Shown piece by piece: positions 33,313 to 41,612 of a stretch of DNA of 64,000 bases; positions within the stretch are counted from its first letter, which is position 1; the number at the start of each line of letters is the position of its first letter. The notes beneath the pieces were generated by a model. It was not told the DNA's origin. It saw nothing but the letters and a program-made list of their open reading frames with translations, and made no database searches. The position numbers and the translations under genes were made by a program. Origin of the DNA: CAKZYD01 sp039814715 (GTDB lineage Bacteria; Pseudomonadota; Alphaproteobacteria; Sphingomonadales; CAKZYD01); NCBI GenBank assembly GCA_039814715.1, contig JBCCAR010000010.1, forward strand, positions 1 to 64,000. The letters run 5' to 3'.

Positions 33313-33687
33313 ATGGGGAAAGTGGTTCATCATAGCGGGGCATCAACGCTGGCCGATGTGCTCGACCGTGTCTTAGACAAAGGCGTTGTCGTGGCGGGTG
33401 ATGTCGCGATTTCGCTGGTCGGCGTTGAACTGCTGACGATACGGCTGCGGTTATTGGTGTCTTCCGTCGATAAAGCACGGGAGATGGGCATCTCCTGGTG
33501 GGAGACGGACCCGTTTTTAAACTCAAAAGCCAAGTCCTTAGAGCTCGAAAAACAAGATCTCAAAGAGCGCGTGGACGCCCTTGAAGCGCAGCTGCGCCTT
33601 GCGGCAGATGGCGGCAAAATTATGCGCCCGCGTGATCTCACGCATGTCACCGGCGGGCCTGATGGGGAAGGCAGAAGCGATGACTAA
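33313..33687 (+). CDS. gvpJ: GvpA-family minor shell protein GvpJ
   Basis: A 124-residue GvpA paralogue. Residues about 10-65 match the GvpA core (LADVLDRVLDKGVVVAGDVAISLVGVELL split over the same elements). The WWETDPFL segment and the coiled-coil extension (residues about 75-105) are typical of the GvpJ/GvpS type. Such proteins are thought to form the vesicle tips or nucleate assembly. It starts 2 bases after the gvpN stop and overlaps the next gene by 8. Confidence 0.88.
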   Translation: MGKVVHHSGASTLADVLDRVLDKGVVVAGDVAISLVGVELLTIRLRLLVSSVDKAREMGISWWETDPFLNSKAKSLELEKQDLKERVDALEAQLRLAADGGKIMRPRDLTHVTGGPDGEGRSDD

Positions 33688-34216
33688 ACGGCGCAGGACG
33701 CAAGGCCCGACCGCAGACGATTTTCGCGAGGCCAAAACCCGCCTAAAAGATATTGGCAGCGGATTAAGCAGCGTGTTTGAGGCCGTATCGCAGTTGATTG
33801 AGGAAGCCGGCAAAGATGGCGCGCCGGGCCAAGGCGGCAAAACGGCGCCAGGCCGGCGTTTGACCAGCAGCTTTGACGTACGCGTAGGCACCCTAGATGA
33901 GCTGGGCGCTGGCCGCGCTGAAAAGCCAGCGCCTGCGAACCCGAAGCGCGCGCCAGTGCATCCACAAGCCGCCGAACACCATGTGAGAGAGGACGGCGTC
34001 CTCGTGATTGTCACGCTTGGAAAAGCAAAGGCGCAAGATGCCGCGCTTATCCGCACGCAAAACGGCGCAGCGGTGACATGTGGTACCTGGCGCTACGCCA
34101 TGACGGCGCCCAGACCTCTGGCGCTGCAGCAGGTCGCCACGACACTGCGCAACGGTTATCTTACATTTCACATTCCTTTTCGTTCGCCCGCGTTTGGCAA
34201 CGAAACCCAGCAATAG
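33680..34216 (+). CDS. gvpH: GvpH-like gas vesicle protein (Hsp20-like domain)
   Basis: A 178-residue protein. The N-terminal part is helical (DFREAKTRLKDIGSGLSSVF), and residues about 60-178 look like an alpha-crystallin/Hsp20 beta domain (VREDGVLVIVTLGKAKAQD and the final LRNGYLTFHIPF). This layout matches proteins annotated GvpH in gas vesicle clusters, probable chaperones of GvpA assembly. The start at 33680 overlaps gvpJ by 8 bases. The family match is moderate because the domain is divergent. Confidence 0.7.
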   Translation: MTKRRRTQGPTADDFREAKTRLKDIGSGLSSVFEAVSQLIEEAGKDGAPGQGGKTAPGRRLTSSFDVRVGTLDELGAGRAEKPAPANPKRAPVHPQAAEHHVREDGVLVIVTLGKAKAQDAALIRTQNGAAVTCGTWRYAMTAPRPLALQQVATTLRNGYLTFHIPFRSPAFGNETQQ

Positions 34217-34228
34217 GACCCTAAGCCC

Positions 34229-35008
34229 ATGCAACGTTATGTCTATGGCATCATTCGCGCAGAAACTGTGTTGGAATTTGATGTGGAAGGGCTTGGCAAA
34301 GGCGCGCCTAAGCCGCAATCCTATCCGCTTGGCGACGGCCTTGCTATGGTGTCCACCTCCTTCAGCGGTGAACAAATTCGCCCCAGCCGCCGCAATATGT
34401 TAACCCACACAAAGGTGCTCGAACATGTGATGCAAGGCCATGACGTGCTCCCCATCCGCTTTGGCACCGTGCTTCCAGATGCCGAAGAAGGCCAGGCTAT
34501 GCTGCGCGCTAATAAGGCCCAATTTCTCAAGGCGTTTGACGATGTGGGCGGCTGCCATGAGCTGTCTTTAAAAATCATCTGGCGTGATGGCATCGCCTTT
34601 CAGGAGGTGATTGACGCTGATGACGCGCTGCGCGCCGCGCGCGATGCGCTGGCGCAAAGAGACCCACGGCAAAGCCACTATGAGCGCATTGAATTTGGCA
34701 AACAGGTCGAAGCGGCCATTGCCGCAAAGCGCGAAAAGGAAGCCAAAGAACTGCGCATGCGGCTGCAGCATCTGTGCACAGATTTCGCCGAAGGGGCAGT
34801 GAGCGATGATGTGATGATCGCCAATTTTTCCATGCTGGTGACGCCTGAACAGGAAGCACAGGTTGATAAAGCGGTGAACCTCCTCGATGATGTCCACGGT
34901 GAGCGCCTCACTTTTCGCTATGTGGGGCCCATGCCGCCGTTCACCTTTGTGGAGTTAAAAATAGACCCAGCAAGGCCGGTGTCCGTGCCTAAGATGCAGC
35001 GCGCTTAA
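34229..35008 (+). CDS. gvpL: Gas vesicle protein GvpL/GvpF, copy 1
   Basis: A 259-residue GvpF/GvpL family protein. It starts RYVYGIIRA, then has HTKVLEHVMQGHDVLPIRFGT, the family's most conserved stretch, a long charged helix (residues about 150-185), and the final GPMPPFTFVEL motif. GvpF/L proteins bind GvpA and are required for vesicle nucleation. It is the best-conserved of three copies in this cluster. Confidence 0.94.
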   Translation: MQRYVYGIIRAETVLEFDVEGLGKGAPKPQSYPLGDGLAMVSTSFSGEQIRPSRRNMLTHTKVLEHVMQGHDVLPIRFGTVLPDAEEGQAMLRANKAQFLKAFDDVGGCHELSLKIIWRDGIAFQEVIDADDALRAARDALAQRDPRQSHYERIEFGKQVEAAIAAKREKEAKELRMRLQHLCTDFAEGAVSDDVMIANFSMLVTPEQEAQVDKAVNLLDDVHGERLTFRYVGPMPPFTFVELKIDPARPVSVPKMQRA

Positions 35009-35019
35009 AGGCTGTCGTC

Positions 35020-35283
35020 ATGGGCCTCTTAACGAAAGTGCTGACCTTTCCGGTCTCTCTGCCCGCTGCAGGACTGAAGGGCGTGATCTTAAAAATCCAT
35101 GAAACAGCTGAAACGCAGTTTTATAACGCTGATGCTGTACGTGCCCAGCTGGTCGCGCTGGGCGATGCGCTCGACCGCGGTGAGATGACAGAAGACGCGT
35201 TCGAAGAGCTAGAAGAGCAGCTTCTAGACCGCCTTGATGAGATTGCAGCCTATGAGCTAGCCAAAGCAGGCGGCAGGCCATGA
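35020..35283 (+). CDS. gvpG: Gas vesicle protein GvpG
   Basis: An 87-residue helical protein typical of GvpG: an N-terminal LTKVLTFPVSLPAAGLKGVI segment, then a KIHETAETQFYN helix and the acidic EDAFEELEEQLLDRLDEI helix. GvpG is an essential accessory protein of vesicle assembly. Its end overlaps the next gene by 4 bases (ATGA). Confidence 0.94.
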   Translation: MGLLTKVLTFPVSLPAAGLKGVILKIHETAETQFYNADAVRAQLVALGDALDRGEMTEDAFEELEEQLLDRLDEIAAYELAKAGGRP

Positions 35284-37136
35284 ACGAGCCCGCGCAGCCA
35301 CCACTGACAGCGCGCATTGTCGCGCCCTCTAGCGGCGATCTAAGCTCTGACCTCGCGCGCGTAGCCATGACTGATCTTGCTGCCCTAGACTTGGTACCTG
35401 GGGACTTGCTCTGCGTCGCCAACACGCTGGTCTTGCCCGTGCTGCCAGGCACTAATATCACTGCAGGCGATATCGCATTGCCGCACCAGGCCGCGGCCAA
35501 ACATGGCCTCGCGCCTGGCCAAACCGTTGAGATTGTCGCGGCACCGGGCAGCGCGTGCGCCGGGGATGCGTGTATCTCTTTCGGTGATGTTGGCGGCCTC
35601 GGACCTGACCTCGCGCGCTTGCGCGAAATGGTCGAGCTTCCGCTTGTGCGGCCAGACCTATTTGCCCAGTTGGGAATTGCCGCGCCGCGCGGTGTGTTGA
35701 TGCATGGCCCCCCGGGTTGCGGGAAAACGCTGATCGCAAGAGCGCTAGCACAGGAAACGAACGCCGCGTTTTTTCAGATTGCTGGACCAGAAATTGCCGA
35801 TAAGCATTTTGGCGCGTCAGAGGCGCGCCTGCGCGAGGTGTTTGATGCCGCGCGCTCAGCGGCGCCTACCATCATCTTCATTGATGAGATCGACTCCATT
35901 GCCCCAGCGCGCGACGGCTTGTCGGGCGACAAACAGGCTGAGCGGCGCATGGTGGCGCAGCTGCTGACGCTGATGGACGGGCTGGAAGACCGCGGCGATG
36001 TAATCGTGCTCGCTGCTACCAATTTGCCCGATCTGCTGGACCCGGCGTTACGAAGGCCAGGGCGCTTTGATCGTGAAATTATGCTCAATGCACCGACTAC
36101 TGAAGGCCGCGCGGAAATTTTGGCAATTCACACCCGTGCCATGCCGCTTGCCGCTGATGTAGACTTGGATGTTTTGGCAGCGCGGACACCTGGCTTTGTT
36201 GGCGCTGATTTAGCAAGCCTTGTTCGCGAAGCTGGCATGGCAGCGCTTCGCCGCGTGGCGGGCAAGCCCGTGGGCCCGCTGAGCGTTTCTAATGATGATT
36301 TTCTGTGCGCGCTGACCCAAGTGCGCCCCTCCGCGCTGCGCGCGCTGGAGGTTGAGGTGCCGCAAACCGCCTGGAGTGATATCGCTGGCGCAGAAGAAGC
36401 AAAGGCGGCGCTGCAGCAGGCCATTGAATGGCCGCTGCGCTATGGCGCGCATTACCAGCACCTAGGCCTTAAGGCGCCTAGCGGCATCCTGCTTTATGGA
36501 CCGCCTGGCACAGGCAAAACCCTGCTTGGCAGAGCTCTTGCCAATGCTGCCGAAGCCAATTTCATCGCTGTAAACGCCGGTGAATTGCTCTCCATGTATT
36601 TGGGCGAATCTGAGCGCGCGATCCGAAACGTGTTTGCGCGGGCAAGGGCAAGCGCGCCCAGTGTGATTTTCTTTGATGAGCTAGATGCCCTTGCCCCGCG
36701 GCGGGCTTCTGGTATCAGCGAAACCTCTTCACGCGTTGTTGCCCAGTTGCTCACGCAGATGGATGGCCTGTCGAACCGGCCAGGCATCTTCGTACTCGGC
36801 GCGACCAATCAGCTTGATCAGATTGATCCAGCTATCCTGCGGCCTGGCCGGTTTGACCTTAAAATTCCAGTGGACTTGCCGGAGGAAGCCGAGCGGTATG
36901 CCCTGCTGACTCTCTATTTCTGCGGTGATTGCTGTGCTGGGCTTGATCTGAGCGCTTTGGCGCAAACCATGTCTGGCTATAGCGGCGCCGATATCGCAGA
37001 ACTTGCCCGCAGCGCGAAGCAATGCGCGCTCGCTCGCACATTGCGCGAAGACGCTGGCGCCCCCGCTGGTGCAGTCAGTGTCACCACTGTTGACATTGAA
37101 ACCGCCCGCGCAGCGATGGAGCGCGCAGCGTGCTAA
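35280..37136 (+). CDS. CDC48/VAT-like double AAA ATPase in the gas vesicle cluster
   Basis: A 618-residue protein with an N-terminal beta-rich domain (1-95) and two AAA domains. D1 has GPPGCGKT at 143-150 and IIFIDEID with Asp202-Glu203. D2 has GPPGTGKT at 407-414 and VIFFDELD with Asp466-Glu467. Both carry second-region-of-homology motifs (RRPGRFDREI and LRPGRFDLKI), so both can be active. CDC48-type proteins unfold or extract proteins; here it is fixed between gvpG and gvpF by 4- and 7-base overlaps, so a role in remodelling vesicle proteins is likely. Such ATPases are not common in bacteria. Confidence 0.9.
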   Translation: MNEPAQPPLTARIVAPSSGDLSSDLARVAMTDLAALDLVPGDLLCVANTLVLPVLPGTNITAGDIALPHQAAAKHGLAPGQTVEIVAAPGSACAGDACISFGDVGGLGPDLARLREMVELPLVRPDLFAQLGIAAPRGVLMHGPPGCGKTLIARALAQETNAAFFQIAGPEIADKHFGASEARLREVFDAARSAAPTIIFIDEIDSIAPARDGLSGDKQAERRMVAQLLTLMDGLEDRGDVIVLAATNLPDLLDPALRRPGRFDREIMLNAPTTEGRAEILAIHTRAMPLAADVDLDVLAARTPGFVGADLASLVREAGMAALRRVAGKPVGPLSVSNDDFLCALTQVRPSALRALEVEVPQTAWSDIAGAEEAKAALQQAIEWPLRYGAHYQHLGLKAPSGILLYGPPGTGKTLLGRALANAAEANFIAVNAGELLSMYLGESERAIRNVFARARASAPSVIFFDELDALAPRRASGISETSSRVVAQLLTQMDGLSNRPGIFVLGATNQLDQIDPAILRPGRFDLKIPVDLPEEAERYALLTLYFCGDCCAGLDLSALAQTMSGYSGADIAELARSAKQCALARTLREDAGAPAGAVSVTTVDIETARAAMERAAC

Positions 37137-37843
37137 CCCAGCCAGCATACCTCGTCTACGGCGTTGCGCGGCCTGGCCAAGCGTCGGCGCTTCAAGGATT
37201 GCGCGGGCTTGACGGGCAGGGACTGAGCGTCATTCGCTGCGGCGCGCTCGCCGCTGTGGTCAGCTCGCACCAAACTGATATGTTTGAAGAGGCTGACACT
37301 CCAGCGCTTCATGCCTTCGCCGCGTCCTACCATCGCTGTGTGACCCAAATGAGCGCCCATATGGACCTGCTGCCCATGCAGCTAGGCATGATGCTTGCCG
37401 ATGCTCAGGCTGTGCGGCAATACCTCCAAGCCTCTTCAGGGCCGCTAGAGACGCACTTGAGCCAGCTTGCGGGGTTCCAAGAATGGCAACTCCAGCTTAC
37501 TCTTTGCGATGATAGCGATGCAGCACCCAAGGTAGCAGACGCTAAAATGTATTTAAGGGCGCGCAAGGCTGCGCTTGATCAAAAAAAAGCCGCCCAGCAA
37601 TCGTGCGACGTCTATCTAGAAGCCCTTGCGCAGCATCTGCTTAAGGATGGTGCGCGCGCTTGTCGGCGCGCGCCTGAAGGGCCAAACACTTTGTATGTGT
37701 TGTGGCCAAGAGGTGCTGATCAAGCCCTGCTCACCCTGGTCGAGGCTCAAGCAGCGCAGATGGACGCGCTGCGGCTCGATGTTCACGGGCCAGAAGCGCC
37801 GTTTTGGTTTGTGAGGGAAGAAAGTCAAAGTGATGCCGCTTAA
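37130..37843 (+). CDS. gvpF: Gas vesicle protein GvpF/GvpL, copy 2
   Basis: A 237-residue GvpF/L family protein beginning AYLVYGVARPG, with the conserved middle MDLLPMQLGMMLAD in place of the LPIRFGT stretch. The middle helix (residues 140-185) is charged. It starts with GTG at 37130, giving a 7-base overlap with the ATPase gene; no ATG is available nearby. The C-terminal GP-x-PPF motif is not obvious, so this copy is more divergent than copy 1. Confidence 0.82.
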   Translation: MLTQPAYLVYGVARPGQASALQGLRGLDGQGLSVIRCGALAAVVSSHQTDMFEEADTPALHAFAASYHRCVTQMSAHMDLLPMQLGMMLADAQAVRQYLQASSGPLETHLSQLAGFQEWQLQLTLCDDSDAAPKVADAKMYLRARKAALDQKKAAQQSCDVYLEALAQHLLKDGARACRRAPEGPNTLYVLWPRGADQALLTLVEAQAAQMDALRLDVHGPEAPFWFVREESQSDAA

Positions 37844-38081
37844 CCAAACGCCTGCGCCAAATCCATCCATCAGCGTTATGGCGGAGGATCGTCTATTTGG
37901 GGAGGAAGCGCTGAGCGACGTGCTTGGCGGGCTGATCGATACGGGCGTTGTATTGCAGGCGGATTTGACGCTGACACTGGCTGGGGTCGATTTGGTGTAT
38001 GTCGGTTTGCGCGCCGTTATTTGTGCGGCGGACGCTGAGCCGGCCCGCGCTGCCCTTGGCTGCGGCGAAATAGGCCAATGA
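37833..38081 (+). CDS. GvpA-family minor protein (GvpM/GvpS-like)
   Basis: An 82-residue protein whose residues about 20-75 follow the GvpA pattern: LSDVLGGLIDTGVVLQADLTLTLAGVDLVYVGLRAVICAAD split over helix, two strands and helix. It is the third GvpA-type gene in the cluster, shorter than GvpJ and lacking its extension. GvpM-type proteins are minor, aggregation-prone nucleators. It overlaps its upstream neighbour by 11 bases and the next gene by 4. Confidence 0.8.
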   Translation: MPLNQTPAPNPSISVMAEDRLFGEEALSDVLGGLIDTGVVLQADLTLTLAGVDLVYVGLRAVICAADAEPARAALGCGEIGQ

Positions 38082-38737
38082 CCGCAGCCAAACAAGACCA
38101 CGCCGCGCCGCTCGGTTGGCTCGATGGCTTTAGTGACCGTGACTGCCGCCGCGCGGGCCATGTTGCGATCATGGTCAATGGTGTTTGGGCGCTGGTTTGG
38201 CCAGCGGCCCAGCAAGGCGATATGGCCGCTATGAGTGAGCGCTTGCTCCTCGCGGGCGCAAATGGGCGCATATTGCCTGCACGCTTTGGTCAGCGCATAT
38301 GGTCTAAAGCCGCTGCGTCAACTGCACTGCAAAAGCGCCATCACCATATCCGCCAGTCTTTAGCGCAAGTGGGTCACCTGCGGCAGCTCAGCCTGGTGGT
38401 GCCTGCCTCATTCGCTAAGCCCGCAGAGCGCCAGCAAGGTCTGCGGGCAAAATATGCTGCCCAGCAAACAGCGGCAAAGGCAATGAATGCAGCCCTTGCG
38501 CCTTTGCAGCCAATACTCAAGGCTCATGCCCAGTCGATTGTGAGTAGTGTCGGCCCTCAGCGCAGCGGTGCGCGCAGCCTTTCCTTGCACCTGCTCATAG
38601 ATCGCGATGGAATTAGCGCCGTTCAAAAACACCTCGCCAATGACATAGGATCGCAAAGCGGCGTTGCGATCGTTGGGCCACTACCACCGTTTGCGTTTGC
38701 GCCGACTGAGTCAACCGACCAGATGCAGGGGCAGTAA
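38078..38737 (+). CDS. Gas vesicle protein GvpF/GvpL, copy 3 (divergent)
   Basis: A 219-residue protein placed in the GvpF/L family by layout and by the C-terminal IVGPLPPFAFAP, matching GPMPPFTFVEL of copy 1, plus ILPARFGQRIW corresponding to LPIRFGT. A charged central helix with many Gln and Ala residues (about 120-150) is present. It ends with a TAA directly before the gvpK ATG. Confidence 0.78.
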   Translation: MTAAKQDHAAPLGWLDGFSDRDCRRAGHVAIMVNGVWALVWPAAQQGDMAAMSERLLLAGANGRILPARFGQRIWSKAAASTALQKRHHHIRQSLAQVGHLRQLSLVVPASFAKPAERQQGLRAKYAAQQTAAKAMNAALAPLQPILKAHAQSIVSSVGPQRSGARSLSLHLLIDRDGISAVQKHLANDIGSQSGVAIVGPLPPFAFAPTESTDQMQGQ

Positions 38738-39094
38738 ATGGCACTGCCGCCGCCTGATGCATCCCTTTCTCTCAGCAAAGCTGATTTTGATGGCATCTTG
38801 TCCGCTGCTAGCCAAACCCTGGCGGATGGTGATGGCCGATTGAAGATTGATCCAGAGGCCGTGGAGCGTGACCTTGCAAAACTGGTTCTTGTTGTCGTGG
38901 AATTGGTCCGCCGCTTGATGGAGCATCAAGCACTGGCGCGGATGGAGCGCGGCACACTCACAGACCTCCAAATCGATGCTCTCAGCGATGCGCTTTATCG
39001 TTCCCAAGCAAAAATCCAAGACTTGCGTGAGGCCTTCGGGATCGCGCCAGAGGATTTTAATCTGGACCTTGGGCCTCTTGGAAAAGTGCTTTAA
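38738..39094 (+). CDS. gvpK: Gas vesicle protein GvpK
   Basis: A 118-residue helical protein. KIDPEAVERDLAKLVLVVVELVRRLMEHQALARME spans the conserved GvpK core, followed by LSDALYRSQAKIQDLREAFG and the typical C-terminal DFNLDLGPLGKVL. GvpK is an essential accessory protein. It is the last recognised gvp gene. A weak hairpin (GGTTA/TAACC, 39101-39120) follows. Confidence 0.94.
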   Translation: MALPPPDASLSLSKADFDGILSAASQTLADGDGRLKIDPEAVERDLAKLVLVVVELVRRLMEHQALARMERGTLTDLQIDALSDALYRSQAKIQDLREAFGIAPEDFNLDLGPLGKVL

Positions 39095-39166
39095 CGGCGC
39101 TGGTTAGCCTTCCTTAACCAAAATCAGAGAAAACAACTTGAAGATGTATTTCTATAGGTGAGGATC

Positions 39167-41518
39167 ATGACAGTAGCAGCGCCGAGAGGCAGGGTGCCTT
39201 TAAACGTCCGCGTGGTCATCGGCTTGCTGCTTTTTGCGCCGCTGGGCATTCCAGCCATTGCCTTTCTCGATCTCTTCTCTCTGCCGCCGCTGGCAACTAT
39301 TAGCCTTTCAGGCACTGTTGGTCTCTTGTCCTCCTTTTGCGTTATTATGATTTTGTCTCGCCTTGGCCTAGACGCGCAGCGTGGTTTAAGCGACGCGCAT
39401 GATGTTGACCTGCGAAAGAGCGTCAAAGGCGTTGCCGAAGGATTTGCGAATGACATGGGCGTGCGTTTTGATGCTCTATGCCAGAATTTAGAAAAGACTG
39501 AAGCGTCGCTAAAAGAGCGCCAAGAAATCTATTTAAAGTTGCAAGTTAAAGTCGCGGAAGAAGCCATGAAGTCTTTGCACGTCGTGCAGCAGAGCGCTGC
39601 AGAGCAAAGCGCTGTGCAGGCGGATATGACAGCGTTTTTAAACCAGGCGCCCGCTGCTTTGCAGGAACTGCGCGCACAAATAGACTCCTGGTCGCGCATC
39701 GATCCAGTTGAGATCGATGCGATCCAGCATCAACTCACTGATCGTGCAAACGCACTTTCCGATCTGATCACTGTATTTCGGGGAAACGCTCAAGCGTCTG
39801 ATGACGCGATAGTGGCACTCTCGCTGGCGGCGGAGAAATCCAGCGCTGCCGCAGAAAAGGTTTGCTGCAACGCCGACGACGGCGCGGATGCGGCAGGGGC
39901 GATCATCGCGCGTATGGAAAGCATCGCGTCGGACATGACAGAGGCGCGCGAGGATATAACCCGGCTAGTATCGGGCAGCCGGGCTGGCATCATGCGGGCG
40001 CTCAAAGGCGTTGTTGAAAGCAAAAACTCTTTGGGCAAAACAACGGTGGCTATTGAAGATATGACGCGCGCTTTATCGGGTTCGGTGCGTGCAATTGAAT
40101 GCGGCCTTGACGCTAATGAGGCAGCGTTTTCGGCTGCAACCACTTCGATCGCGGAACAAAGCGAAGCATGTTTTTCTAAGATTGCTGACGGCGCTCACAA
40201 TATGCTCCATCAGGCTCGTGATGCCGTCATGCTTGCCGCAGACCAGGCGGTATCGACCGTGCGCGAGCCTATAGGCCAGATTGAAACCGCAACGCAGCGC
40301 CATGCCGAGGCTGTTGATGGACACGTCAAAGCCCTGGCAGGCCACGGCGCCGTTCTTGCCCGGTCGAGCAAGGCGCTTCAAGCCGTGGAAGCCATGACAG
40401 ACCTCGTCGAGCGCCAGTCGCGAGCGAGCGCGGCGGCCTGTGAACGCCGCCTTCAAGAACAAGATACCTTGCTTGCGCCCATGGCTGCGCTCGTTGAGCC
40501 TGCCCAGCAGACCTTGGCGCAGTTTGCGCAGCTTAATGTCAGCGCTTATGCAAAGGCGCTCGGGTCGGTGGAAGCGCTGGCCGCCAAGCTCGCAGACGCT
40601 AAGCATGAAGACCACAGCTCGGCCTTTACCGCGCTCCATGATGCAATCGCCGCGCTGCATGATGAATTGTCACCCCAATTTGGGTCATTAAGCCAGCAGC
40701 TATCAACGCTCACGCAGTCTATAGAGGCCCTGGCACAGGAAGACTATGAGGTCTTAAAGGATGATCTCAGCGCGGTCTTTAAAGAAGGCTATGATGGCTT
40801 GAATGAGAGCGTTCAGGCTCTGCCGGCCGCCGTTGCTGCGCCGCTGCAAGAGCAGCTTGATACGCTTGCCGGCGCGCTTCAACCCGCTGATCAATTACCG
40901 TTATTTGATGCGCTGGGCCACCGGATTGAAGCGCATGTGGATGCGGCGCTCACACATGTTGCACAGACCCACGAAGCGGCAGTGGACCAGGCGTTTCAAG
41001 CAGCGAAGGCCGCTGGCGCGCTGAAAACGCAGCTAAAGACACTCAGCAGTCAGTCGGCAAAACAACATGAAAGCCTTCAAGCTGATTTGAAGCATTTACG
41101 CTCGCGCCAAATTCAATCGCTCAAGCATAGCATAAAGTCTGTGCCAGAGGCGGTTGCTAAGCAGCTGGCGCCCGGCATCGACGCGCATGTACGTGGCCTG
41201 CAAGAACAGTTAAAAGCAGCGCTAGAGCGGGCGCCTCTTTTAGAGCAGCCAGCGGACGCCCAGCTAGATGTGGAGCCCAGCCAGGAAGACGTTGCCGCCA
41301 GTTTAGGCGCGCGTCTTAAAGCTGCTCTTACTGCAATGGATGACATTGAAGCTGACGCCGCAGGCTTTGCTGCGGCAGCGCTTGCTGCGCCCGATGAAGC
41401 AGGGGCGTCACAGGTTTTCGCCGCGACGTTAGAGGACGCCGATACAGTCCTGAACGGCTGGGGCAATAAACTTGGCAACGTGGCGACAGCGATCGCTTTG
41501 GCGCGAGACGCCTCATAA
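39167..41518 (+). CDS. Membrane-anchored long coiled-coil protein, unknown function
   Basis: A 783-residue protein with two membrane helices at the N-terminus (about residues 15-37 and 40-64), then more than 650 residues of almost continuous helix rich in Ala, Gln, Glu and Lys, consistent with a long cytoplasmic coiled coil. The stretches around residues 215-330 and 370-430 loosely resemble HAMP/MCP helices, but the chemoreceptor hairpin tip is absent. The layout (two TM plus rod) recalls RmuC- or EzrA-like proteins without matching them. It sits between gvpK and a chemoreceptor gene, 72 bases after gvpK. The start at 39167 follows AGGTGAGG. Confidence 0.75.
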   Translation: MTVAAPRGRVPLNVRVVIGLLLFAPLGIPAIAFLDLFSLPPLATISLSGTVGLLSSFCVIMILSRLGLDAQRGLSDAHDVDLRKSVKGVAEGFANDMGVRFDALCQNLEKTEASLKERQEIYLKLQVKVAEEAMKSLHVVQQSAAEQSAVQADMTAFLNQAPAALQELRAQIDSWSRIDPVEIDAIQHQLTDRANALSDLITVFRGNAQASDDAIVALSLAAEKSSAAAEKVCCNADDGADAAGAIIARMESIASDMTEAREDITRLVSGSRAGIMRALKGVVESKNSLGKTTVAIEDMTRALSGSVRAIECGLDANEAAFSAATTSIAEQSEACFSKIADGAHNMLHQARDAVMLAADQAVSTVREPIGQIETATQRHAEAVDGHVKALAGHGAVLARSSKALQAVEAMTDLVERQSRASAAACERRLQEQDTLLAPMAALVEPAQQTLAQFAQLNVSAYAKALGSVEALAAKLADAKHEDHSSAFTALHDAIAALHDELSPQFGSLSQQLSTLTQSIEALAQEDYEVLKDDLSAVFKEGYDGLNESVQALPAAVAAPLQEQLDTLAGALQPADQLPLFDALGHRIEAHVDAALTHVAQTHEAAVDQAFQAAKAAGALKTQLKTLSSQSAKQHESLQADLKHLRSRQIQSLKHSIKSVPEAVAKQLAPGIDAHVRGLQEQLKAALERAPLLEQPADAQLDVEPSQEDVAASLGARLKAALTAMDDIEADAAGFAAAALAAPDEAGASQVFAATLEDADTVLNGWGNKLGNVATAIALARDAS

Positions 41519-41612
41519 ACAACTTTAGATAGAAAAATTTGCCACTATTAAGTCTATTTTCAATCTATAGGGGTTATTTGCGGTGAGCATCCGTTGAAAG
41601 AAGGGTCTGAGC

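Noticed and set aside
39167..41518. Second chemoreceptor gene
   Set aside because: It is helical and membrane-anchored but lacks the conserved MCP hairpin tip, so a receptor call is not supported.
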